The notes under the pieces were generated by a model. The model was not told the DNA's origin and did not search any database. It saw only the letters and a list, made by a program, of their open reading frames with translations. Both the position numbers and the translations under genes were made by a program. DNA of 9,203 bases from Gammaproteobacteria bacterium. Lineage in GTDB: Bacteria > Pseudomonadota > Gammaproteobacteria > Steroidobacterales > SZUA-146. Location of the stretch: assembly GCA_003228965.1 (NCBI GenBank), contig QIGP01000192.1:1-9203 (forward strand), written 5' to 3'. Below, one piece after another: positions 1 to 6,252 of this stretch; positions within the stretch are counted from its first letter, which is position 1; every line of letters starts with the position of its first letter.

Positions 1-117
1 GGACAGGCACAGTTACTTTGGGCACAGTTACTTAAGCATGATCTGACCATGATCTGGACAGGCACAGTTACTGTCAATAATTTCGACCGGAAATTACGTC
101 CTGAATATTGAACTTCA

Positions 118-186
118 CCTTGCGAATAACGCCTGTCTATTAAGATTCAGTCTAAATCAAAATATTAAAGCCTCTGCCTGTCCAGA
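118..186 (+). repeat. Direct repeat, copy A (120-bp period)
   Basis: Aligned without gaps to 238-306. Over 121-186 versus 241-306 I count 58 of 66 identical bases. The unit starts near CCTTGCG, contains CCTGTCTATTAAGATT and the near-palindrome GATTCAG-T-CTAAATC (144-158), and ends in GCCTGTCCAGA, so the family core motif forms its right end. In this copy the core is CTGCCTGTCC (174-183), one base off the consensus. Confidence 0.85.
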
Positions 187-194
187 AGCGGCTG

Positions 195-220
195 AATATT
201 AAAGCCTGTGCCTGTCCAGA
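195..220 (+). repeat. Partial third copy of the direct repeat
   Basis: AATATTAAAGCCTGTGCCTG followed by TCCAGA repeats the last 26 bp of copy A (161-186) with one difference, giving a local 34-bp period. It suggests that the right end of the unit was duplicated separately from the rest. Confidence 0.8.
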
Positions 221-236
221 GGAGGTCAGAGGAGGT
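217..236 (+). repeat. 10-bp tandem duplication beside the core motif
   Basis: CAGAGGAGGT occurs twice back to back (217-226 and 227-236), starting on the last base of GTGCCTGTCC at 208-217. It is one of four such duplications placed directly 3' of the core motif in this window. Confidence 0.85.
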
Positions 237-237
237 G

Positions 238-306
238 CCTTGCGTACAAAACCTGTCTATTAAGATTTAGTCTAAATCAAAATAGTAGAGCCTGTGCCTG
301 TCCAGA
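238..306 (+). repeat. Direct repeat, copy B (120-bp period)
   Basis: Second full copy of the unit seen at 118-186. It contains a perfect 7+1+7 palindrome, GATTTAG-T-CTAAATC (264-278), which carries one mismatch in copy A, and ends with the consensus core GTGCCTGTCC (294-303) followed by AGA. Confidence 0.85.
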
Positions 307-322
307 GGCAGCAGGGCAGCAG
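307..322 (+). repeat. 8-bp tandem duplication beside the core motif
   Basis: GGCAGCAG occurs twice back to back (307-314 and 315-322), three bases after GTGCCTGTCC at 294-303. Its position relative to the core is equivalent to the duplications at 217-236, 37-58 and 5289-5310. Confidence 0.8.
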
Positions 323-356
323 AGATGGCCGGCTCAGAGGCGGCTCTATTTAAGCG

Positions 357-1037
357 CTAATCCCAGGGAGGGCCGCTGTTATCGGATGATTCTCGCGCTG
401 CCAGCAACTCTGGATTAACTCTGCCCCAATCGCGCTCGCTTATAGCTTTCTTACTCACTAACCAACTGCCACCGACACAGACAACACTTGAGAGCGACAG
501 GTAATCATCTACCAACTGGCTAGTGATGCCGCCGGTGGGACAAAATTTTAACTCTCCGAATACTGAGCTGTAGGCTTTCAAGGCGTTCACTCCACCAGCA
601 ACCTCAGCTGGAAAGAACTTTACGGCCTCGAATCCACGCTCTACCCAAAGAGCAATCTCGCTGGCTGTTTGAGTTCCGGGCAACAAAGGAATTTGATGCT
701 TTTTACAATATTTGAAAACCGCATCCGAGCGTCCAGGCGAAACTATGAATTGAGCACCCGCCTTTCTCACTTTTTTAGCCGCATCACGAGTCCAAACTGT
801 TCCCGCACCGACACACATTTTCGGAACTTCCCGACAAATTTTCTTAATGCACTCAACGGCAGCGGGTGTTCTCAAAGTGACCTCAATGACGCCAACACCA
901 CCCTCCAACAGCGCGTTGGCCAGAGGCACGGCTTGCTTCGGATTGTCAATATTCACCACAGGGATCACGCGACTAATTGACAAAATGTGATGTATGTCGG
1001 GATAGGAGTTATCTTTACGTTTTTTCTTTGTCGACAT
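357..1037 (-). CDS. eda: KDPG aldolase (2-dehydro-3-deoxy-6-phosphogluconate aldolase)
   Basis: Cytoplasmic class I aldolase that splits 2-keto-3-deoxy-6-phosphogluconate into pyruvate and glyceraldehyde-3-phosphate, the last step of the Entner-Doudoroff pathway; the family may also act on 4-hydroxy-2-oxoglutarate. The 226-residue product is one TIM-barrel domain. Seen in the sequence: EVTLRT with E52 and R56, the Schiff-base lysine K140 in KFFPAE, and the phosphate-binding segments CPTGG (about 166-170) and GGSW (189-192). E. coli Eda has 213 residues; the extra length is a lysine-rich N-terminus (MSTKKKRKD) and a short polar C-terminal tail. The ATG at 1037 is chosen because AAGGG lies 8 nt upstream, it leaves a 16-bp gap after edd, and homology begins just after it. 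The in-frame ATG at 1097 would overlap edd by 44 bp. It is the last gene of the zwf-pgl-edd-eda operon. Confidence 0.96.
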   Translation of the reverse strand: MSTKKKRKDNSYPDIHHILSISRVIPVVNIDNPKQAVPLANALLEGGVGVIEVTLRTPAAVECIKKICREVPKMCVGAGTVWTRDAAKKVRKAGAQFIVSPGRSDAVFKYCKKHQIPLLPGTQTASEIALWVERGFEAVKFFPAEVAGGVNALKAYSSVFGELKFCPTGGITSQLVDDYLSLSSVVCVGGSWLVSKKAISERDWGRVNPELLAARESSDNSGPPWD

Positions 1038-1045
1038 TGCTATTA

Positions 1046-1050
1046 CCCTT
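1046..1050 (-). promoter_or_regulatory. Ribosome binding site fixing the eda start
   Basis: On the minus strand AAGGG stands 8 nt before the ATG at 1037. It supports that start over the longer in-frame ATG at 1097, which would lie inside edd. Confidence 0.6.
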
Positions 1051-1053
1051 GAA

Positions 1054-2940
1054 TTAAACGTATCGGCTTGAAAGAGAAGGCTCCATAGAAGAGTCATTTA
1101 CCGTTGGTGTAGAATCAAATACAGCTGGTCCTCCGCCCTCTTCGGCTGAAGCCGCGGTAGATCGGAACTGGCTAAACAATTCACGCCCAAAACCGTACTC
1201 TGACTGGGTTACATCAAGCACGGAAGCTCGCTCCGAAAGCTCGTCGTCGCTAAGATCTACGGTCAAGTCACCGGAAGTTGCGTCAAGTATAATCACGTCT
1301 TCATCGCGAATCTTGGACAACACCCCGCCAGCACACGCCTCGGGGGTGATTTGAATGGCAGCCGGAACTTTGCCGGAAGCTCCCGACATTCTTCCGTCGG
1401 TGACTAACGCCACCTTGAATCCCTTGTCTTGAAGAACACCCAAAAGAGGGGTTAGCTTGTGTAGTTCGGGCATGCCATTTGCACGAGGCCCTTGTTGCTT
1501 CAACACGATGATGACATCGCGTTCGAGTTCCCCGTTTTGGAAGGCAGCGACAACATCGTTCTGATCGCTGAATACTCGAGCGGCGGCTTTTACTTTGTGG
1601 TGCTCAGGCTTCACTGCTGATACTTTAATGATCGCACGCCCCAAATTACCTTTAAGTAATTTCAATCCACCGGTGACGTCAAACGGATTACTCGCATCAC
1701 GCACTACATCTTCGTCAAGACTTGTGCTCGTGCCTTCGCGCCATTTCAGCTCGCCTTCCTCGAGATAAGGCTCGTTAAGGTAACGGTGTAGACCTTCACC
1801 CGCTATCGTCGTTACATCTTCATGTAGCAACCCTACATCCAAAAGCGAGCGCATTAAAAATTGTATGCCGCCAGCTGCCTGAAAGTGGTTAATGTCGGCT
1901 TTTCCATTTGGGTACACTCGAGCGAGCAAAGGAACGACATCACTCAGTGCGTCGAAGTCGTCCCACGTAATAACAATTCCAGCAGCTCGCGCAATCGCGA
2001 CTAAATGAAGCGTGTGATTGGTTGAACCCCCAGAGGCAAGTAACCCAACCAGGCCGTTCACAATTGCACGCTCGTCGATGACTTTGGCGACCGGGATATA
2101 CTCGTCGCCGAGCTGCGTAATTTCGAGCGCTCGCTTGGCTGCTTCGCGTGTTAACGCGTCGCGCAGCACAGTTCCAGGATTGATGAAGGAAGTACCCGGT
2201 AAATGCAGCCCCATAAATTCCATGAGAAGCTGGTTACTGTTTGCAGTGCCGTAGAACGTGCAAGTACCCGGTCCGTGGTACGCACGTGATTCCGATTTCA
2301 ACAGCTCGTCGCGCCCAATTTTTCCTTCGGCGTATAGCTGCCTCACTTGAGCTTTCTCCGAGTTTCCAATCCCGGTTGTCATTGGGCCTGCCGGTACAAA
2401 CAGTACAGGCAAGTGACCAAAGGTCAGTGCGCCTATCAGAAGACCCGGAACAATTTTATCGCATACTCCAAGACACACAACGGCATCGAACATATTGTGG
2501 GTAAGAGACACTGCCGTCGACATAGCAATAACATCTCGACTGAACAACGACAGCTCCATGCCAGGTTGCCCCTGAGTAACGCCATCACACATGGCGGGAA
2601 CTCCGCCTGCAAACTGAGCCACCCCGCCCGCCTTCCAAGCGGCTTCTTTGAGCAGTGCCGGATAATCTTTTAGCGGTTGATGGGCAGAAAGCATGTCATT
2701 GTAAGACGAGACAATACCAAGATTTCCTCGTGCCTCTCCTTGCAGAGCTTGCTTACCCTCGGCTCCGCAGGCCGCAAATCCGTGAGCCAGGTTCCCACAA
2801 GAAAGTGCCGTTCTGTGGGGCCCCTTGCGCTGAGCGGCTTGCGTTGTTTTCAAATAGCGCATTCTGGATTGCCGACTCCGGGCAGCAATGCGCGCTGTCA
2901 CCTCAGAAAGAACGGGATTAAGCTTTCTTGAAATACTCAT
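1054..2940 (-). CDS. edd: 6-phosphogluconate dehydratase
   Basis: Dehydrates 6-phosphogluconate to KDPG, the committed step of the Entner-Doudoroff pathway, in the cytoplasm. The 628-residue product belongs to the IlvD/Edd family, whose members carry an oxygen-sensitive [4Fe-4S] cluster. Seen: [20 protein letters not shown] (C118), [11 protein letters not shown] (C160) and [12 protein letters not shown] (C227). C160 and C227 sit where the E. coli cluster cysteines are expected. The C-terminal half has [16 protein letters not shown] and the Edd-specific ending [11 protein letters not shown]. The N-terminal [17 protein letters not shown] is typical of Edd rather than IlvD, which supports the start at 2940 although no good Shine-Dalgarno is visible; an 18-bp gap after pgl makes translational coupling likely. 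It is about 25 residues longer than E. coli Edd (603), mostly through a low-complexity, Ser/Pro-containing tail after about residue 600. Confidence 0.97.
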   Translation of the reverse strand: MSISRKLNPVLSEVTARIAARSRQSRMRYLKTTQAAQRKGPHRTALSCGNLAHGFAACGAEGKQALQGEARGNLGIVSSYNDMLSAHQPLKDYPALLKEAAWKAGGVAQFAGGVPAMCDGVTQGQPGMELSLFSRDVIAMSTAVSLTHNMFDAVVCLGVCDKIVPGLLIGALTFGHLPVLFVPAGPMTTGIGNSEKAQVRQLYAEGKIGRDELLKSESRAYHGPGTCTFYGTANSNQLLMEFMGLHLPGTSFINPGTVLRDALTREAAKRALEITQLGDEYIPVAKVIDERAIVNGLVGLLASGGSTNHTLHLVAIARAAGIVITWDDFDALSDVVPLLARVYPNGKADINHFQAAGGIQFLMRSLLDVGLLHEDVTTIAGEGLHRYLNEPYLEEGELKWREGTSTSLDEDVVRDASNPFDVTGGLKLLKGNLGRAIIKVSAVKPEHHKVKAAARVFSDQNDVVAAFQNGELERDVIIVLKQQGPRANGMPELHKLTPLLGVLQDKGFKVALVTDGRMSGASGKVPAAIQITPEACAGGVLSKIRDEDVIILDATSGDLTVDLSDDELSERASVLDVTQSEYGFGRELFSQFRSTAASAEEGGGPAVFDSTPTVNDSSMEPSLSSRYV

Positions 2941-2958
2941 AAGTTAAACTACTCGCGG

Positions 2959-3696
2959 CTAGGGAGCCCAGTATGTGGTGAGAGGAACACGTTCTTGATG
3001 AAGCGCTACACGAATGGGGAACTGACTAATTGGGCCGGCGGAATTCGCCGTTTGTAAAACCTGATACTTGCTTTCGCCAAACACAAGTAAAACCAATTCT
3101 CTGGAATTAAGAAGCGCGCCCGGAGTGAGGCTGATACGCGTACGTTTTTGACTTGGAACTTGTTGAACAAGGCACGAAAGATCACTTTCAAGGACATCCT
3201 GAATGTTTGGCGAGTCTGGAAAAAGTGAAGCAGTGTGACCATCTTCACCCATGCCAAGTACGACCACGTCGAATGGTCCCTCTATGCTTGCTATATTTTC
3301 GTTGGCAAAACGTTCGCAGTCCTGAGGCTGAGTTGGGTCACAGACCAGACTAATAAGCTTGGCGCGGCTCGCAAGATCGTTAAGAAACACGTTGCGTACC
3401 ATGTGTTCATTGCGCTCGTACGAATCTGCGTCGACTAAACGCTCGTCGCTTGGAACCACGGTCACTTTCGACCAGTCGAGGTCAATGTTTCGTAAATGCT
3501 CGAATAACATGACTGGCGACGTTCCGCCACTAACAACTAGTGACGCTTGCCCTCTTTCGTCAATTGCTTTTCGAATAACCTGGGCCAGATGCTCCGCCAA
3601 TGCGTGAGACGCCTGTTCCCTGTCTTTGCAGATATTTGTGAGCTTCATAATATAGACCTGTTTCGCAGAGCTGGATGCAAAGTGACTAATCGCCAT
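2959..3696 (-). CDS. pgl: 6-phosphogluconolactonase
   Basis: Hydrolyses 6-phosphogluconolactone, made by Zwf, to 6-phosphogluconate, the substrate of Edd. The 245-residue product is a DevB/SOL-type lactonase of the glucosamine-6-phosphate isomerase fold. Seen: VVSGGTSP (about 54-61), PSDERLVD, and the family signature VLGMGEDGHTASLFPDSPN with its conserved aspartate and histidine. The start is uncertain. The ATG at 3696 follows the zwf stop by 5 bp and begins MAIS, which I recall from Pseudomonas Pgl, but has no Shine-Dalgarno. The ATG at 3648 (229 residues, MKLTNI) has ACAGGT ending 7 nt upstream and also fits the fold. It is the second gene of the operon; its stop lies 18 bp before edd. Confidence 0.93.
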   Translation of the reverse strand: MAISHFASSSAKQVYIMKLTNICKDREQASHALAEHLAQVIRKAIDERGQASLVVSGGTSPVMLFEHLRNIDLDWSKVTVVPSDERLVDADSYERNEHMVRNVFLNDLASRAKLISLVCDPTQPQDCERFANENIASIEGPFDVVVLGMGEDGHTASLFPDSPNIQDVLESDLSCLVQQVPSQKRTRISLTPGALLNSRELVLLVFGESKYQVLQTANSAGPISQFPIRVALHQERVPLTTYWAP

Positions 3697-3701
3697 TTTT
3701 A

Positions 3702-5195
3702 CTAGCTGGTTTCGGGGTCAAACCATTCGCGCTGATCGCGATCGAGAAGCAACGCAGCTTCTACTGGCCCCCACGATCCGGCAAGATAGGCATCGGGTTT
3801 TTGACTTGTGCTATCCCAGGCATCGATAATTTGGTCAATCCAGGTCCATGCAGATTCAACCTCGTCGCGCCGCATAAATAGCGCAGGGTTACCGCGAAGA
3901 ACTTCCATAAGCAATCGCTCGTAAGCGTCGGGGTAACGCAGTGGAAACGCCTCTGAAAAACTCAAATTAAGTGGCAGTGACTTCAGTTTGAAACCACCCG
4001 GTCCAGGCTCTTTACTCATCATTGTGAGATTAACCCCTTCATTTGGCTGAAGTCGAATCGTCAACCTGTTGGCAACGACCTCTCCCGCAGACTCGTCAAA
4101 AATGGAATGGGCAACCGGTCGAAACTGGATTACGATTTCCGAGGTCTTTGTCGCAAGTCTTTTACCTGTTCGTAGGTAAAACGGTGTTCCGCTCCAGCGC
4201 CAATTATCGATTTCGGCTTTAATGGCGACGAAAGTCTCTGTATTGGTACCGGATTCATCCGAGTTTTGGTCCGTCAATTCTTGCGCGTAGCCCGGGACAG
4301 CCTCGCCTTTGATTGCGCCGGCTTTGTATTGACCTCTAACGGTAACGCGTTTGACGTTCTCGCTTGTAATAGGTCGTAACGCTTTGAGCACTTTTATTTT
4401 CTCGTTGCGAACGTCGTCATGATCCATGCTTGTTGGCGGCTCCATAGCCACCAGACAAAGAAGTTGAAGCATATGGTTTTGCACCATATCCCGTAACGCT
4501 CCAGTACGAGAATAGAATTCAGCGCGATTGCCAACTCCTATGTGCTCCGCCACAGAAATTTGAACGTGATCTATTGCGCCGCGACGCCACAGAGGCTCAA
4601 ACAGAGAATTGGCAAACCGTAATGCTGACAGGTTTTGGACCGTTTCCTTACCCAGATAGTGGTCAATTCGGTAAATTTGTTCTTCGTCGAATACCGCGCC
4701 TACCTGATTGTTAATATCGCGCGCCGAGTCGAGATCACTGCCCACTGGCTTTTCAAGAACGATACGCGAACGCTTATCGGCCAGACCGGCCTCGGTAATG
4801 TTTCGTGCGGTGACGCCAAATAGCGACGGTGACATCGCGAGATAAAACACTCGAATTCGCTCGTGTGAATCGTCAAGGAATTTCTGAAGGCCTTCCCAGC
4901 CCATCGCACTCATCACATCCTGTTCGTGATAGTGCAGTCGGCTTGAGAATTCGGACCACGCATCTTCGTCGAATTCACCTTCGTGCAAATAATTTTGCAG
5001 CGCGTCCCGGACCAAGCCTCTGAACTCGTCCTGACTCAGCTCCCCGCGAGACACGGCGATGATGCGGCTGTCTTCGCTAAACTGCCCATCTCGATGGCGG
5101 TGATATAGCGACGGCAAGAGCTTTCTCTTTGCCAAGTCACCAGTGCCGCCAAATATCACGAGGTCAAAAGGATCGACCGGAACAAATTTGGCCAT
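3702..5195 (-). CDS. zwf: Glucose-6-phosphate 1-dehydrogenase
   Basis: Oxidises glucose-6-phosphate to 6-phosphogluconolactone with NADP+ (or NAD+), opening both the Entner-Doudoroff and oxidative pentose phosphate routes. The 497-residue product is close to the usual length (E. coli 491). Seen: the N-terminal Rossmann fingerprint FGGTGDLAKRKLLPSLY (G16 to A22), LEKPVGSD (148-154), and the catalytic/substrate signature RIDHYLGKE (176-184, with H179 and K183). The C-terminal domain has FYLRTGKRLATK and ends in the family-typical AGSWGPVEAALLLDRDQREW segment. The start at 5195 has GAGAGG 5 nt upstream. It is the first gene of the operon. The leader between promoter and start contains a cluster of GGACAGGCAC repeats and is probably under HexR control. 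Coenzyme preference cannot be read confidently from the motif. Confidence 0.97.
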   Translation of the reverse strand: MAKFVPVDPFDLVIFGGTGDLAKRKLLPSLYHRHRDGQFSEDSRIIAVSRGELSQDEFRGLVRDALQNYLHEGEFDEDAWSEFSSRLHYHEQDVMSAMGWEGLQKFLDDSHERIRVFYLAMSPSLFGVTARNITEAGLADKRSRIVLEKPVGSDLDSARDINNQVGAVFDEEQIYRIDHYLGKETVQNLSALRFANSLFEPLWRRGAIDHVQISVAEHIGVGNRAEFYSRTGALRDMVQNHMLQLLCLVAMEPPTSMDHDDVRNEKIKVLKALRPITSENVKRVTVRGQYKAGAIKGEAVPGYAQELTDQNSDESGTNTETFVAIKAEIDNWRWSGTPFYLRTGKRLATKTSEIVIQFRPVAHSIFDESAGEVVANRLTIRLQPNEGVNLTMMSKEPGPGGFKLKSLPLNLSFSEAFPLRYPDAYERLLMEVLRGNPALFMRRDEVESAWTWIDQIIDAWDSTSQKPDAYLAGSWGPVEAALLLDRDQREWFDPETS

Positions 5196-5221
5196 GAAAG
5201 CCTCTCACTGCATTGTATTGA

Positions 5222-5323
5222 GTGGACAGGCACACCTCCGACATGGACAGGCACCTTAAACGAGGTGCGCCTATCCAAGAGCTAGACTTGATCTATATGT
5301 GATCTATATGTGGACAGGCACAG
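5222..5323. repeat. GGACAGGCAC repeat cluster in the zwf leader
   Basis: The 10-mer GGACAGGCAC occurs at 5224-5233, 5245-5254 and 5312-5321, the last extending to the 12-mer GGACAGGCACAG (5312-5323) also found in 1-356. A degenerate inverted copy, GTGCGCCTATCC, ends at 5276. TGATCTATATG is duplicated in tandem at 5289-5299 and 5300-5310, directly beside the third copy. The cluster lies between the HexR-like operator at 5331 and the zwf start codon, so it would be in the 5' untranslated region of zwf mRNA. Confidence 0.85.
5245..5276 (-). repeat. Strong imperfect hairpin in the zwf leader
   Basis: Read in the zwf direction, GGATAGGCGCACCT and AGGTGCCTGTCC flank a 6-nt loop (CGTTTA). They pair as 12 base pairs with one G-T wobble and a 2-nt GC bulge. 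One arm is a copy of the dispersed core motif and the other its degenerate complement. No run of T follows, so this is not a standard intrinsic terminator; a REP-like stem-loop or an RNA structure affecting zwf leader stability is more likely. Confidence 0.6.
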
Positions 5324-5330
5324 CCATATT

Positions 5331-5345
5331 TGTAATTTTACTACA
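5331..5345. promoter_or_regulatory. Putative HexR operator 1
   Basis: TGTAATTTTACTACA is an imperfect palindrome with 5 of 7 base pairs complementary. It resembles the published HexR site described for gammaproteobacteria (approximately TGTAAT-www-ATTACA). It lies in the hexR-zwf divergent gap, on the downstream side of a TATAAT box facing zwf, where a bound repressor could block zwf transcription. HexR is known to release DNA when it binds KDPG. The assignment rests on motif resemblance and context. Confidence 0.7.
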
Positions 5346-5373
5346 TTAGTGACGAAAATAAAGCTAATATTTG

Positions 5374-5379
5374 ATTATA
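5374..5379 (-). promoter_or_regulatory. Possible -10 box for zwf-pgl-edd-eda
   Basis: The minus strand carries a perfect TATAAT here. No good -35 is seen; the hexamer 17 bp upstream (TAAAAC, 5397-5402) is poor and falls inside the second HexR-like site. Transcription would begin near 5367 and give a leader of about 170 nt. The region is AT-rich, so other promoters, such as TTGGAA-N17-TTTATT in the same direction, remain possible. Confidence 0.35.
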
Positions 5380-5392
5380 TTCCAAATATTGC

Positions 5393-5407
5393 TGTAGTTT
5401 TACTAGC
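5393..5407. promoter_or_regulatory. Putative HexR operator 2, abutting hexR start
   Basis: TGTAGTTTTACTAGC shares 12 of 15 bases with the site at 5331-5345 in the same orientation and contains the perfect small palindrome TAGT-TTT-ACTA (5395-5405). Its outer right half is degenerate. It ends 2 bp before the hexR ATG and overlaps the weak -35 region for zwf, so binding could autoregulate hexR and add to zwf repression. The 62-bp offset from site 1 is close to six helical turns. Confidence 0.5.
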
Positions 5408-5409
5408 TA

Positions 5410-6252
5410 ATGCTGAATCGAATCAAAAATATTCGTCAACAACTCACGAGCGCCGAGCGCCGGGTCGCGGACTGGGTGATTGAAAACCCGAACAGTGTAA
5501 TCAATCGCACACTGGCCGATATTGCATCGGTCGTTGATGTGAGCGAACCCACTATCGTACGGTTTTGCCGCTCTATCGGCACCTCGGGTTTCCGCGACTT
5601 CAAAACCCGGCTGACCCAACACCTCGCCGTAACTGAACACGTAGTTCACGCCGATGTTTCCGCCGAAGACGATGCGGAGCAAATCATTGCAAAAGTCATC
5701 GGTCGAAGCGTCAAAGAGCTCATCGGAGTTCAGCAACGCCTGAACGCAAGCGCGGTTGAGAAAGTTGTCGAAGCCTTGATTTCTGTCTCACGGATCGACT
5801 TCTACGGAATCGGTGCCTCCGGATTCGTAGTAGCCGATGCACAGAATAAATTTTTCCGCCTTGGCATCCCGTGCAACGCTTACAACGACTCGCCTACAAT
5901 TTTGCAAGCCGCCTCGATCACGAACCCGGAATACGCTGTAGTCGTTGTCTCTAAAACCGGCAGTTCCAAAACTGTAATCGAAGCTGCGCAAACAGCCGTT
6001 GCTCTAGGTGCAAAGGTTATTGCAATCACATCGCCTGGCTCCGCACTTGCGGATATAGCGCCTCAAAACCTGCTTGTCGATATTAATGAAGACACCGGCT
6101 TGTATACGCCAATGAGTTCGCGACTCGCACAACTGGCCGTACTGGATACGTTGCAGGTTGCCGTAGCGCTAAGAATGGGCGATCGCGGCCAACACAGCCT
6201 GGATAAGACCAAGCAAATTCTTAGCTCAACGGCCAAACGTCAGCGACGTTGA
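5410..6252 (+). CDS. hexR: RpiR-family regulator HexR (KDPG-responsive)
   Basis: DNA-binding repressor of central carbon genes in the HexR branch of the RpiR family. The 280-residue product has an N-terminal HTH_6 domain (about 1-77), whose recognition region VSEPTIVRFCRSIGTSGF (44-61) closely matches HexR proteins of Pseudomonas and Shewanella. It is followed by a SIS sugar-phosphate-binding domain (about 115-250) with YGIGASG (132-138), SKTGSSK (181-187) and EDTGLYTPMSSRLAQL. Known HexR proteins bind KDPG and are released from DNA by it. The gene is divergent from zwf-pgl-edd-eda across a 214-bp control region carrying two HexR-like sites. No Shine-Dalgarno is visible before the ATG; the bases there belong to the second operator, so translation may be leaderless or weak. 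The 3' end overlaps the end of rlmB by 13 bp. Confidence 0.92.
   Translation: MLNRIKNIRQQLTSAERRVADWVIENPNSVINRTLADIASVVDVSEPTIVRFCRSIGTSGFRDFKTRLTQHLAVTEHVVHADVSAEDDAEQIIAKVIGRSVKELIGVQQRLNASAVEKVVEALISVSRIDFYGIGASGFVVADAQNKFFRLGIPCNAYNDSPTILQAASITNPEYAVVVVSKTGSSKTVIEAAQTAVALGAKVIAITSPGSALADIAPQNLLVDINEDTGLYTPMSSRLAQLAVLDTLQVAVALRMGDRGQHSLDKTKQILSSTAKRQRR

Larger units (their letters stand above)
1..356. repeat. Non-coding repeat cluster downstream of eda
   Basis: No credible gene is seen here. The stretch is built from a small set of related repeats. The 12-mer GGACAGGCACAG lies at 1-12 and 56-67, and its reverse complement CTGTGCCTGTCC at 206-217 and 292-303. A shortened copy of the associated sequence, GGGCACAGTTACT, lies at 20-32, and a one-mismatch copy of the core (CTGCCTGTCC) at 174-183. 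There is also a roughly 69-bp direct repeat with 120-bp period, and several 8-11 bp tandem duplications. The left copies point one way and the right copies the other. Because eda ends at 357 on the minus strand, this is the 3' flank of the zwf-pgl-edd-eda operon. A REP-like or small non-autonomous mobile palindromic element is the best guess, by inference only. Confidence 0.8.

Noticed and set aside
118..306. Direct repeats considered as a CRISPR array
   Set aside because: The repeats are long, diverged and only two to three in number, with repeated sequence also inside the would-be spacers, and there are no cas genes.
328..344. GC-rich hairpin just after the eda stop as a possible terminator
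   Set aside because: The stem is only 4 bp plus 2 bp around a mismatch, and no T-run follows in the eda direction.
1..356. Possible small gene or novel system in the left gap
   Set aside because: The region is explained by non-coding repeats; no frame shows a start with a ribosome site or codon structure comparable to the neighbouring genes.
669..980. Plus-strand open frame opposite eda, and similar frames opposite edd, zwf and rnr
   Set aside because: Each lies wholly inside a well-identified gene on the other strand and encodes no recognisable domain; they are antisense shadows.
1038..1097. Longer eda reading frame starting at 1097
   Set aside because: The extra 20 residues have no family similarity, overlap edd by 44 bp, and a better ribosome site precedes the ATG at 1037.
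5245..5276. Hairpin as an intrinsic attenuator of zwf
   Set aside because: The stem is strong but there is no uridine tract after it and no leader peptide or alternative antiterminator stem that I could see, so attenuation is not supported.
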